Positions 1 through 8,527 of a stretch of DNA of 64,000 bases are shown one piece after another; the first letter of the stretch is position 1; the number at the start of each line of letters is the position of its first letter. A model generated the notes under the pieces. That model did not search any database. It worked only from the letters and a program-made list of their open reading frames with translations, and was not told the origin of the DNA. The position numbers were made by a program, and so were the translations under genes. Source of the stretch: CAZMGV01 sp964565925 (lineage in GTDB: Bacteria > JAGRBM01 > JAHCIT01); NCBI GenBank assembly GCA_964565925.1, contig CAZMGV010000001.1:310001-374000 (forward strand), given 5' to 3'.

Positions 1-972
1 GAACGACTGGGCGGCGCGTGCCGGATCGCCGGCGGCGCGGTAGAGTTCCCCCGCCTGCTCGTACTGCTTGGCCGCCTCGAAATTCCGGGCGGCGCTGGCA
101 TGGTCGCCCATCTCTTCGTAGAGCGCCGCCACCCGGTCCAGCTGCCCGGCCTTTTCATAGTAGCGGACCGCTTCCAGCTTCTGGCCCTTGCTGAGCGCCA
201 GATCGCCGCGCACCTCGTCGGCGCGTTTCACGTCGCCCGAGACTTCCAGAATGTGGGCGGCCTCCATCAGCCGGCCGCCTCTCACGAGATAGTCCGCCGC
301 GCGGCTCACGTCGCCCGCGTGCTTGAGAATATCTGCCACGTCGCCGTAGAGACCCGTCTGCTCGAGGAACCCGACCGCGTCGTCCAGCCGGCCCGCCGCC
401 GCCATCATGCGGCCCGACAGGCGGGCGAGCCCGATGACCGGCGCCGAACGCTGTGTCGCCGGATCGTTCTTGAACCGTTCCGCCTCGGCGGCATAGGCCT
501 TCTTGAACGCTTCGGCCGCGAGATCCGGCTCGCCGCATTCGGCATAGGTCCAGCCCGCCATCCGGAACAGGCCGAGACGCTCGAAAATCTGGGAGGCCTT
601 TACCGGGTTGCCGCCGCTGAGCAGCACGCGGGCCTGCTCCGCCGGTTTGTGGGCGCGCTCATAGCAGCGGGCCGCGTCGTTCCAGGCCTTGGCGTGCCGG
701 TAGAGGTCACCGGCGAAGGACCACTCTTCGAGATGTTCGCGGATCTTGGCGGCGCCGGCTGCGTCCCCGGAACGCGCAAGCAGGAGCGCCGCCTCAGCCT
801 GCTCGTTGGCAGCGAGATAGCATTTAACCGCTTCGCGGACGTCGCCCGCACGGGCAAACAGGTCCGCCGCCGGCTTGTGCTCGCCGCGCTTGGACGCCTT
901 GCGGGCCTGCGCGATCAGACGCTTTTTCTCTTTGGGATCAAGCGTGGCTGTCTGGGGTGCGATGGCGGTCAT
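1..972 (-). CDS. TPR-repeat protein, partial (C-terminus beyond window)
   Basis: Reading from an ATG at 972 the frame stays open to base 1, so the C-terminus lies outside the window. The 324 visible residues begin MTAIAPQTATLDPKEKKR and then consist of back-to-back helical pairs with the A/G/Y/A spacing of tetratricopeptide or SNAP-like repeats, for example AADLFARAGDVREAVKCY and SFAGDLYRHAKAWNDAARCY. No signal peptide is visible, so it is probably a cytoplasmic scaffold. A purine-rich AGGAGAGAGG lies about 10 bases before the ATG. It is 76 bp downstream of the pentapeptide-repeat gene on the same strand, so the two may be cotranscribed. The partner is unknown. Confidence 0.8.
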   Translation of the reverse strand, partial: MTAIAPQTATLDPKEKKRLIAQARKASKRGEHKPAADLFARAGDVREAVKCYLAANEQAEAALLLARSGDAAGAAKIREHLEEWSFAGDLYRHAKAWNDAARCYERAHKPAEQARVLLSGGNPVKASQIFERLGLFRMAGWTYAECGEPDLAAEAFKKAYAAEAERFKNDPATQRSAPVIGLARLSGRMMAAAGRLDDAVGFLEQTGLYGDVADILKHAGDVSRAADYLVRGGRLMEAAHILEVSGDVKRADEVRGDLALSKGQKLEAVRYYEKAGQLDRVAALYEEMGDHASAARNFEAAKQYEQAGELYRAAGDPARAAQSF

Positions 973-1048
973 GTGGCTTCCCTCTCTCCTTTCCGGTTCA
1001 TTCCAGTCCTACAAAATCTGCCAGTCACCAGTACCTTCATCAGGCTCG

Positions 1049-2770
1049 TCATCCGGTGGCTGCCTTCGCCGCGAAATAGGCCCCGACGATGGCCCACAGG
1101 GCGAGCGACGTGCCGCCCACGACCAGCGACGCGACAAAACCCGACAGCGATCCTTCGATACCCTCGGCCCGGCGCACACTGTGCCGGATGGCACCCCCGA
1201 AGAGCGAGACCAGGCACAGGAAGCCCAGCAGCCCGGCCAGCGGAAGCCCGCTGGCGGCGAACCTGCCCAGTGCCGCGGGCTGCGTCCGGGCGGCGGCGCC
1301 CAGCGCGACGAATACGACCGGACCGGCCACGATCGAAACAAACAGCGGCCAGTGGTCCAGCAGGAAATCGGCGTAGCTCTCCGCCTTCGCCTTGCCCCTG
1401 CCGGCGGCGATCGCGACTTTCTCTTCCGCCTCCGCCTTGGCCGCCACGGGGTCGAGCGGCGCGTCGGCCGTCACCTGCGCGAAGCTGCCGCCGTTGATCC
1501 GGATTCCTTCGGTCTTGGAGCCCCTCAGGTCCACGTTCTGCCATCGGGCCAGCGAGAAGTTCGATCCCGTCAGGTGTGTGGAGGTGATTGCGCTCCCATT
1601 CAGCTTGGTCCGGGACCAGTCGGAGTGGCGCAGGTCCGCCTGCGTGATCGTGATCTCCGCGAGCACGGAGCCGGAGAGGTCCAGGCCTTCACCGAAAAAC
1701 CCGTCCGCCCGCAGTCCGCGGATCCGGCAGTTGTGCCACCGCCCCCAGTCGCACCGGGCGCCCGAAAATACCGGGGACTGGGCTTCCATGCCCGACAGGA
1801 TGGCGCCCGACAGCACGGCGCCGGAGAAACTGGTACCGTTGGCCTTCGCCCGGTCGAGAATCGCGCCCTCCAGCGTGGCGCGGTCGAGGATCGCCGACGA
1901 GAGATCGGCTCCCGACAGCACGGCCATGGCGAACGACGCCGAATGGGCGTCGGCGCCGACGAGCGTCGCTTCTTCGAGATGCGCACGGTCGAACACGGCC
2001 CTGCGTAGCGTGGAATTTTCGAGCGCCGCCTTGGAGAGGTCGCATTCGAGGAAGATCGCCTCGTCCATTTTCACGAGCTGCATCTTCGCCTGCGAAAGGT
2101 TGCACTGTTCCCACCGGCTCGAATCCAGCCGGCTCTCGGTGAACTGGATGCCGCCCAGCTTGGACGATTCCCAGTGCGTGTCCCGCAGGTCGGTTTTCAC
2201 GACCGCCGTCGACTTCGCTTCAATGCTCTCGAACCGGGACCTGCGGAGCTGGCCGCTCTCGATCCGCGCCCCGTCGAACATGCAGCGGGTGGCGATTCCC
2301 TCGACAAACACCCAGCGGGCGGCCGTGAACTTGCGGAACTCACACCCGCGCAGCTCACCGCGGGACGAATCCACGTCGTCGAACCTGACTTCGGTGAAGA
2401 AACAGCCTTCGGCCGTCATCTCGTGGGCCGTCACGTTCTGCCATAAAGACTTATCGAAGCGGCACGCCTTGAACTGGGCGCGGGAAAGATTCGCCTGGGA
2501 AAAATCGGCGGCTGTCAGGTCGCACTCGGTAAACACCACGCCCTGCAGGTCCGTCCCCCGGAACCGGGCGGCGGTGAAGTTCGCGCCCAGAAACCGGGCG
2601 CCCGTCAGGTTGGCGCCGCTCAGGTCCGAACGCTCGAAGTTGGCCTTTTCGATCAGCCCGGCAGGAAACCGGGCATTGGGCAGTTGCGCGGCGGTAAAGT
2701 CCTTGCCGGCAAGGTCTTCAGCCATCACCTTTCCGGCGATGAGACTTTCGATGAGTGCGCTGTCGGCCAC
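1049..2770 (-). CDS. Pentapeptide-repeat protein with C-terminal membrane segments
   Basis: The 573-residue protein has a GTG start at 2770. Residues about 20-440 are an almost continuous run of A(D/N)LXX-type pentapeptides (for example SDLSGANLTGARFLGANFTAARF), which fold as a right-handed quadrilateral beta-helix. After a charged linker rich in A, K and E come three hydrophobic segments at about 463-483, 493-515 and 540-568, so the helix is tethered to the inner membrane by its C-terminus. Pentapeptide proteins of this length occur beside type VI secretion and membrane-stress genes, but no such gene is visible here. Function unknown; probably a binding scaffold acting with the downstream TPR protein. 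Confidence 0.85.
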   Translation of the reverse strand: MADSALIESLIAGKVMAEDLAGKDFTAAQLPNARFPAGLIEKANFERSDLSGANLTGARFLGANFTAARFRGTDLQGVVFTECDLTAADFSQANLSRAQFKACRFDKSLWQNVTAHEMTAEGCFFTEVRFDDVDSSRGELRGCEFRKFTAARWVFVEGIATRCMFDGARIESGQLRRSRFESIEAKSTAVVKTDLRDTHWESSKLGGIQFTESRLDSSRWEQCNLSQAKMQLVKMDEAIFLECDLSKAALENSTLRRAVFDRAHLEEATLVGADAHSASFAMAVLSGADLSSAILDRATLEGAILDRAKANGTSFSGAVLSGAILSGMEAQSPVFSGARCDWGRWHNCRIRGLRADGFFGEGLDLSGSVLAEITITQADLRHSDWSRTKLNGSAITSTHLTGSNFSLARWQNVDLRGSKTEGIRINGGSFAQVTADAPLDPVAAKAEAEEKVAIAAGRGKAKAESYADFLLDHWPLFVSIVAGPVVFVALGAAARTQPAALGRFAASGLPLAGLLGFLCLVSLFGGAIRHSVRRAEGIEGSLSGFVASLVVGGTSLALWAIVGAYFAAKAATG

Positions 2771-2911
2771 CGTCGCGTCCCGCTCCCTGTTCCCCTATTT
2801 CACAACCGTTTTCCCGTTCCATTCCGGAACGGAAGCCGCGTGTCCAAAATCACCTAACTACGGAAAACTTTTGACCTTTTTTATTGCACGAGTTGGCATT
2901 CCGTTTCAAAC

Positions 2912-2917
2912 TATAAA
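2912..2917 (+). promoter_or_regulatory. Candidate -10 element (TATAAA) for the exopolysaccharide operon
   Basis: A TATAAA hexamer lies in a locally AT-rich leader about 50 bp before the first start codon of the operon. No good -35 sits at the expected distance (a TTGACC occurs further upstream at about 2872), so the assignment is tentative. The 2771-2964 gap separates divergent genes and must hold promoters for both directions. Confidence 0.25.
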
Positions 2918-2964
2918 TGGGGTCTGGAAGAAGATTTTTCAAGGAGACTGACGGAGGAACGCAG

Positions 2965-4365
2965 TTGGAGCGTTCTTCTGTGCAGATCATGAACGTACGG
3001 ACGCAAATTGCATATCTTTTCATTGTATCGGCGGTCGCTGCCGCCGGTATGGGGCCGCGCCCTGCTGCCGCCCAGTCGGCGGGTTTCATCCAAGACGGAG
3101 GCGCGACGTCGAACCGGCTGGTCAGCCGCAAGGAGTTCGCCGAGAACCTGATCCGGAAAATGGGGTTCGAAGAGCCCGGCAAGGACAACAGCACCGATCC
3201 GCTCCAGTTCCTGCGCGGCAGCAGCTCGATCAACATCCAGCCCGCTAACTACAAATACGCCGCACCGAACATCCGCGAAGGCACGACGCTGGTGGGGACC
3301 CAAAAAAAGAGTTTCCTGTTCGCCCGCAGCGCGGCGGCCCCGGTGACCTATGAATTCACCACTACCCGTCCCGGGGACGTGGACATCTCGGCCTGGGTCA
3401 AGGGCGGAAGCCAGGTATGGAGCGTGGACGGCCAGGCACCCGTGCCGGTGCGCAACACCGAAGGCGCCGAATCCACCGACGCGCCGACGATGAAAATGAA
3501 AGCCGGCACGCACACGTTGCGCATCACGCTGCCGCCGGGCGGATCGATCGGAGATATCCGGGTCGATACCCCGTGCATGTCGCCCATTCTGCCGGTGAGC
3601 GACGATAGTCCGAATGCACCGCTCACCTACGGCGAAAAGACCGCCGCCATGGTACGCGCACTCGATCTGGCCGGCGGACTGCCGAACCAGGGAGAACCGC
3701 TCGCGGGCGCTCCCGCGGCCTCGGCACTCATGAATCCGGGAGCGGCCAAGCCGGTTTCGGCAAGCGGCGAGCAGGGCCAGGCTCTGCAGGGGGTTTCGCT
3801 CAACCGGACGGGAATGGCCGGCGACACGGGCAAGCTCAAGTTCAAGATCACCTCGCCGCAGTCGGGACTCTTCCAGATCGAGGCCAAGGTCAGCGGCACC
3901 GGCAAGGCGAACTGGAGCGTGAACGGCTGCCGTGCGAGCAGCACCCCGGTCCGCAGTCCGGACAACAGCCCCACCACGGTCGTGGTCGGAACCGTCGAAC
4001 TGAAAAAGGGCGAGAACCGCGTCAGCGTGATGACGGGGCCGAACCTCAAGTTCTTCGGCATCCAGCTCAAGCGCAAGCAGGAGGATACCAAGTCCTATTA
4101 CCAGGTGGCCAGCGCCGCCGGGCTGCAGGAGGGGCCGCCCAATACGCCCGTGGATCAGGGCGGGCTGTCGGCGAACCTGCGAAACGCCGCCTTCGTCGAG
4201 CGGATGGACGCCCTCAGGCAGGCGGACCGCGACGAACTGTCCAACCAGCAGACCGGTCTCGACACGCTGAAGAACGATGCGCCGGGCCTCGGAAACTTCA
4301 ACCTGGACAACCCCGGAAACTTCGACACCGCGGTCAGCCCGTTCGTGCCGCTGACCCTTCCCTGA
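2965..4365 (+). CDS. Secreted protein with duplicated helix plus beta-sandwich modules, exopolysaccharide locus
   Basis: The mature region follows a signal peptide (MNVRTQIAYLFIVSAV..., cleavage near AAAQS). I place the start at TTG 2965 because GGAGG ends 7 bases before it; GTG 2980 and ATG 2989 are alternatives. Two similar halves are visible: an amphipathic, SLH-like helix (RKEFAENLIRKMGF near residue 54; YGEKTAAMVRALDL near 222) followed by a beta-rich segment with a shared WSVDG/WSVNG motif (near 150 and 315). The roughly 166-residue offset is the same for both motifs, so it is an internal duplication. The beta segments resemble carbohydrate-binding sandwiches. It heads the export operon, so it may bind the polymer or cell wall in the periplasm. 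Not recognised as a named family. Confidence 0.75.
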   Translation: MERSSVQIMNVRTQIAYLFIVSAVAAAGMGPRPAAAQSAGFIQDGGATSNRLVSRKEFAENLIRKMGFEEPGKDNSTDPLQFLRGSSSINIQPANYKYAAPNIREGTTLVGTQKKSFLFARSAAAPVTYEFTTTRPGDVDISAWVKGGSQVWSVDGQAPVPVRNTEGAESTDAPTMKMKAGTHTLRITLPPGGSIGDIRVDTPCMSPILPVSDDSPNAPLTYGEKTAAMVRALDLAGGLPNQGEPLAGAPAASALMNPGAAKPVSASGEQGQALQGVSLNRTGMAGDTGKLKFKITSPQSGLFQIEAKVSGTGKANWSVNGCRASSTPVRSPDNSPTTVVVGTVELKKGENRVSVMTGPNLKFFGIQLKRKQEDTKSYYQVASAAGLQEGPPNTPVDQGGLSANLRNAAFVERMDALRQADRDELSNQQTGLDTLKNDAPGLGNFNLDNPGNFDTAVSPFVPLTLP

Positions 4366-4389
4366 CCACCCTTGGCATATCCGCGTCCC

Positions 4390-5586
4390 ATGCAGTCACG
4401 ACCGGCCCTGTCCCTCATCATCCGGGCGGCGGCAGTCATACTGGCGTTGCTGCCGGCCGGCCGCGCGTTCGCGTCCTATGAAAGCTCGTCGTGGAAGTTT
4501 TCATTCATCGCCGACGGGATGTACTCGAGCAACGTCAATTTCGCCGATGGTACCGCCGCGAACAAGGAACAGTCCGACCTGTTCGCCAGCTACCGTCCCA
4601 GCGTCGGCATCAAGCCCGACGTGGCGTTCGGGGAGGTCGAACTGAATGCGGGGCTCACGGCATTCACCTTCGTCAACCACACGGAGCTGAACAAGGCATT
4701 TGCCGACTGCGGAGGCCGTATCTCCACACGGATCGGGCGGCGGCTGCAGGTGACCGCGGAAGACAGATACACCACCCGGCCGGTCGAATTCTCCAAACCC
4801 GGCAATACGCCGGTGAACCTGACAAGCATTAACGAAGCGAAGGTTTCGTTCCTGTACGACTTCCCGCTTGCGGGAAAGGACCATCTCTATCTGAGCGGCT
4901 TCTATTCGGCCTACACGCTCCTGTCGTACTCGAACGATTACTACCGCTATGGTGCATCGCTGGATTTCGAACGGCGGCTCAGCGGACGGCTCAAGGTCAA
5001 CCTCATTGAATCGTTCAACCAGAGCCGCTTCTACGACCGCCAGGTCCTTTCGACGATTACGACGACTCCGACCCCGCAGCCGCTTCACACGCTGACGGTG
5101 CTCGCCACCCAGGTCCAGCTCAGTTACCGGACCGGACCCAGACTCGAAACCCATCTCGCGGCGGGCGTCTCCATCACAAGGGTTGCCGCCAGGACCCAGT
5201 ATGCTCCGACAGCCTCGGGCGGCCTTCAATGGGCCGCCAGCAGCCGTCTGAACATCTATGCGGACCTGGGCTATGCCGAGCAGATCGACACGACCGGAAA
5301 TGCCGTGAGATTCCTGAGCACCACCGGCCGCACCGAGTACCGTCTGACGGCGAAACTGCTCAACACGACGACCGCGAAATTCGCACGCGTCAGCCAGCTC
5401 GTGAGACCTCTGCCGCTCAACGCGGGTGGCAGCCCCAACGCGAGCTATGTCTCTGCGGGGACCGAGTTCAAATACAACTTCCGCCGGGAACTGGATACGC
5501 ACGTGGGCTACAGTTACCTTCAGGGTTTCGAAGGTAATAAATACGTCGCCCACACCGTAATGGCCGGTATCGGCATCAATCTGTAG
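4390..5586 (+). CDS. Outer-membrane beta-barrel protein, probable polysaccharide porin
   Basis: Starting at ATG 4390 the protein has a signal peptide (MQSRPALSLIIRAAAVILALL, cleavage after AFA) and about 370 residues of alternating amphipathic strands with many Tyr and Phe girdle residues (for example HLYLSGFYSAYTLLSYS), ending in an aromatic-containing strand and a terminal ...GIGINL. This is an outer-membrane beta-barrel of roughly 16-18 strands. It lies between the duplicated secreted protein and the short OPX protein. In myxobacterial Wzx/Wzy loci, OPX proteins that lack their own outer-membrane helix are paired with such barrels (Wzp proteins), so an export-pore role is likely. A TTG at 4372 is also in frame. 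Confidence 0.8.
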   Translation: MQSRPALSLIIRAAAVILALLPAGRAFASYESSSWKFSFIADGMYSSNVNFADGTAANKEQSDLFASYRPSVGIKPDVAFGEVELNAGLTAFTFVNHTELNKAFADCGGRISTRIGRRLQVTAEDRYTTRPVEFSKPGNTPVNLTSINEAKVSFLYDFPLAGKDHLYLSGFYSAYTLLSYSNDYYRYGASLDFERRLSGRLKVNLIESFNQSRFYDRQVLSTITTTPTPQPLHTLTVLATQVQLSYRTGPRLETHLAAGVSITRVAARTQYAPTASGGLQWAASSRLNIYADLGYAEQIDTTGNAVRFLSTTGRTEYRLTAKLLNTTTAKFARVSQLVRPLPLNAGGSPNASYVSAGTEFKYNFRRELDTHVGYSYLQGFEGNKYVAHTVMAGIGINL

Positions 5587-5661
5587 CCCCGCCGCCGTCC
5601 AGAAAAGGCGCTTCACGTCTGGCGGAAAACATAGTAATATCCGTCTGTTAGCCAAACCATT

Positions 5662-6552
5662 ATGAAGTTGCTCACCCTTATCGTCCTCCTGGCATCAGCG
5701 CTGCCTGCGGGTTCCCCGCCGGAGGGCTCACGCCCGGCGGCCGAACCGGCCCGTCCGTCCAAGGACGAACGGTACCGGGTCGGGGCACTGGACCGGCTGC
5801 TGATCCAGGTGTGGAAGGAAGACGACCTGTCGGGGACCTTCGAGGTCAGCTCGCACGGCATCCTGCGTTACCCGCTGCTGGGCGAGGTCGACGTCGGAGG
5901 CATGAGCACGCAGGAGATCAGCGACCTGATCACTGCGAAGCTGAAGGCCCAGTATCTCGTCAACCCGATCGTCTCGGTCAATGTCGCCGGTTACCGGAGC
6001 CAGAAAGTTTATGTCTTCGGGTCCGTGAAGAAACCGGGGCTCTTCTATCTCGAAGAGGACACCAGCATCCTGAAAGTCATACTGGACGCGGGCGGGCCGG
6101 AGTCGGGCACCTCCCTGATCGGCGACGTCGTTCGCCTGGGGGACAATCCCGGCAAGGACGGCCAGCCGGTCGAGACCAGACGCGTGGATCTGGCTGCGCT
6201 GTTCACCCGGGGAGACTATTCGCAGAATATCCCGCTGCGCAGCGGAGACATCGTGTTCGTCCGGGGCGCCGGCAAGGACAGCTACAAGAACGACGTCGTT
6301 TACGTCACCGGCGCGGTGAAATCTCCCGGCGCCTACTCCTGGAACGAGGACACGACGGTGCTGAACATTGTGCTCCAGGCGGGCGGTCCGACGGAATTCG
6401 CCTCCGCCAACCGGACGCGGGTAATCCGCGGGCAGGGACCCGACCGCGAAATCTTCATGGTCCGCGTGGACGACATCATGAAAGGCGACAAGGACAAGAA
6501 CCTGAAGCTGCTGCCCGGCGACCTGATAACGGTGCCAGAGAGTTTCTTCTGA
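5662..6552 (+). CDS. Polysaccharide export (OPX/Wza family) protein, short class
   Basis: The 296-residue protein has a signal peptide (MKLLTLIVLLASALPAG), then a Poly_export domain (about 36-115, starting YRVGALDRLLIQVW), then two SLBB beta-grasp domains (about 118-200, QKVYVFGSVKKPGLF; and about 208-290, DVVYVTGAVKSPGAYSW). There is no lipobox cysteine and no C-terminal transmembrane helix, unlike the roughly 380-residue E. coli Wza. It therefore probably forms a periplasmic ring that docks on the barrel encoded just upstream. Its stop codon is one base from the ATG of the BY-kinase gene (TGACATG), so translation is coupled with its inner-membrane partner. Confidence 0.9.
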   Translation: MKLLTLIVLLASALPAGSPPEGSRPAAEPARPSKDERYRVGALDRLLIQVWKEDDLSGTFEVSSHGILRYPLLGEVDVGGMSTQEISDLITAKLKAQYLVNPIVSVNVAGYRSQKVYVFGSVKKPGLFYLEEDTSILKVILDAGGPESGTSLIGDVVRLGDNPGKDGQPVETRRVDLAALFTRGDYSQNIPLRSGDIVFVRGAGKDSYKNDVVYVTGAVKSPGAYSWNEDTTVLNIVLQAGGPTEFASANRTRVIRGQGPDREIFMVRVDDIMKGDKDKNLKLLPGDLITVPESFF

Positions 6553-6553
6553 C

Positions 6554-8512
6554 ATGACTTTCGACCTCGACAAGCTCGGCCAGCATGAAGTCCTGCGCTT
6601 CCTGAAAAAGCGCGTATGGGTCATTACCGCCGTCTTCGCCCTCGTGACGGCGACCGCGGCGGCGATCTCGCTTCGGGAGCCAAAGGTTTACCAGTCCGAA
6701 TCCCGGATCTCGCTCCAGACCGACAACGCCATGAAGATGCTGCCAAGACAGCTCGTGTCGTTCGAGGCCTACTACCTCACCAACATGCAGTTCGACACGG
6801 AGATGGAGATCCTGCGCTCCAAACCCATGGCCGAACGGGTCGCCCGCTCCATGGGCTACACCCCCGAAAGCGAGGGCGAGGCCGGGTTCGACACCTGGAC
6901 CGACCGGATCCGCAATTCGATCACCGTGCGGCGCATGGAGAACACCCGGATCATCCGGATCGTCTGCGAGGACAACGACCCGCAGCGCGCCATGCGGATG
7001 GCGAACACCTACGCCGAGCAGTACATCTCGAAAACCATCGAAGACCAGGTGGAAAGCTTCCAGAAATCCCATACCTGGCTGAAGGAACAGATCGTCGAGC
7101 TTGAGCAGCGGGTACAGGAGTCCGAACAGGCCGTCATCGAATACGTGAAGAAGAACGGCATCGAGATCATGGACATCGCCGGCGAGCCCGACACGCAGGG
7201 GCAGACCCAGCTGAGCGGCCCGCAGCAGGTGTACGGCTCTCACCTGCAGAGCCCGGACGCCGACGTGCTCGGGTCGCTGCAGCAGCAGCTGATTGCCCGC
7301 GAAACCGACAAGACGGAACTCTCATCGAGGTATCTGCCGGCACACCCCAGGATGAAAGGTCTCGACGAGCAGATCGGTTCCCTGCGAAAGCGGATCGCCG
7401 AACAGGAAGAGGCACTCAAGCGCTCCCGCCGGGCATCACGGGACGCCTCCATCCAGGTCCGGGAGAAGGCGATCCAGTACGACCTGCTCCGCCGCACGGC
7501 CGACACGAACAAGGCGCTCTACAACGCGCTGATCCAGAAGTTCAAGGAAATCGACATTACCGGCAACATTGGCGAGACCGACATCCGCATCGTGGAAAAG
7601 GCGGTCGTCCCGGTCTCCCCGATCCGCCCCAATCCGCAGCGGACCATCTCGCTCGCCGCGCTCATCGGACTGGCGCTCGGGTTCCTGGCGGCGGTGTTCA
7701 TTGAGATCATGGACCCGCGGATCAAGAGCATCGACGAGTTCAAGGAACGGTTCGATGTGCCTATTCTGGGCACGATTCCGATGATCGGCGGCGACGACGA
7801 CACCGAACAGGGCGGACTGGCCGGCACCCCGGCATCGCAGGTGTCGCGCCTTCGGCCCGCGTCGATCCCCGCCGAGGCCTACCGCACGCTGCGCACCAAC
7901 GTGAAGTTCTCGCATTCCGTCGAAGGCGGCCGATCGATCCTGCTCACCAGCACCTCCCCCCGGGACGGCAAGACCACGACCGCCATCAATCTGGCCGTCA
8001 CGACCGCCATGGCGGGCAAGCGGGTGCTGCTGATCGACGCCGACCTTCGCAACCCGAGCATTCACCGCGAGCTAAACCTGAACGCGACGCTCGGCTTCAC
8101 CCACTACCTTGCGGGTGACATCGACAACTGGCATGAGGCGGTGATCCCCACCTGGCACGAAAAGCTCGATATCATGCCGTGCGGCGTTATTGCGCCCAAC
8201 CCGGCCGAGCTGCTGGAATCGGCCCGCCTCAAACAGTTCATGGCGGAGGCTACCGCCGATTACGATCAGGTGATCGTGGACGCCTCGCCCGTGATGCCGG
8301 TGGCGGACGCCGCGATCATCGCAACGGTTGTCCAGGGCGTGATCCTCATTCTTGACGCCGCCACCATGAACCGCGGGGACGTCGGACGAACGGTCGAGCA
8401 GGTCAGAAAGACCGGCACCAAGATCTACGGCGTCGTGATGAACCGGTTCACCGACTCCAAGAGCCACCACTACTACTATTACGCCTATCCGGCAGCCGCC
8501 CGGACCAAGTAA
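6554..8512 (+). CDS. Polysaccharide co-polymerase / BY-type tyrosine autokinase (Wzz-Wzc-like)
   Basis: The 652-residue protein controls chain length and export of the polymer. It has a Wzz-type N-terminus with transmembrane helix 1 (about 21-41), a periplasmic coiled-coil region, and a second helix with the Pro-rich signature (SPIRPNPQRT then helix about 365-385). The cytoplasmic kinase domain follows, with a Walker A (SPRDGKTT near 470), a Walker A' (LLIDADLR) and a Walker B (VIVDASP). The C-terminus carries the expected tyrosine cluster (Y640-Y643 and Y645), the autophosphorylation tail. Fusion of Wzz and kinase in one chain is the proteobacterial arrangement. It is cotranscribed with the OPX protein and the polymerase. 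Confidence 0.93.
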   Translation: MTFDLDKLGQHEVLRFLKKRVWVITAVFALVTATAAAISLREPKVYQSESRISLQTDNAMKMLPRQLVSFEAYYLTNMQFDTEMEILRSKPMAERVARSMGYTPESEGEAGFDTWTDRIRNSITVRRMENTRIIRIVCEDNDPQRAMRMANTYAEQYISKTIEDQVESFQKSHTWLKEQIVELEQRVQESEQAVIEYVKKNGIEIMDIAGEPDTQGQTQLSGPQQVYGSHLQSPDADVLGSLQQQLIARETDKTELSSRYLPAHPRMKGLDEQIGSLRKRIAEQEEALKRSRRASRDASIQVREKAIQYDLLRRTADTNKALYNALIQKFKEIDITGNIGETDIRIVEKAVVPVSPIRPNPQRTISLAALIGLALGFLAAVFIEIMDPRIKSIDEFKERFDVPILGTIPMIGGDDDTEQGGLAGTPASQVSRLRPASIPAEAYRTLRTNVKFSHSVEGGRSILLTSTSPRDGKTTTAINLAVTTAMAGKRVLLIDADLRNPSIHRELNLNATLGFTHYLAGDIDNWHEAVIPTWHEKLDIMPCGVIAPNPAELLESARLKQFMAEATADYDQVIVDASPVMPVADAAIIATVVQGVILILDAATMNRGDVGRTVEQVRKTGTKIYGVVMNRFTDSKSHHYYYYAYPAAARTK

Positions 8513-8527
8513 CCCGGCACCGATCAA

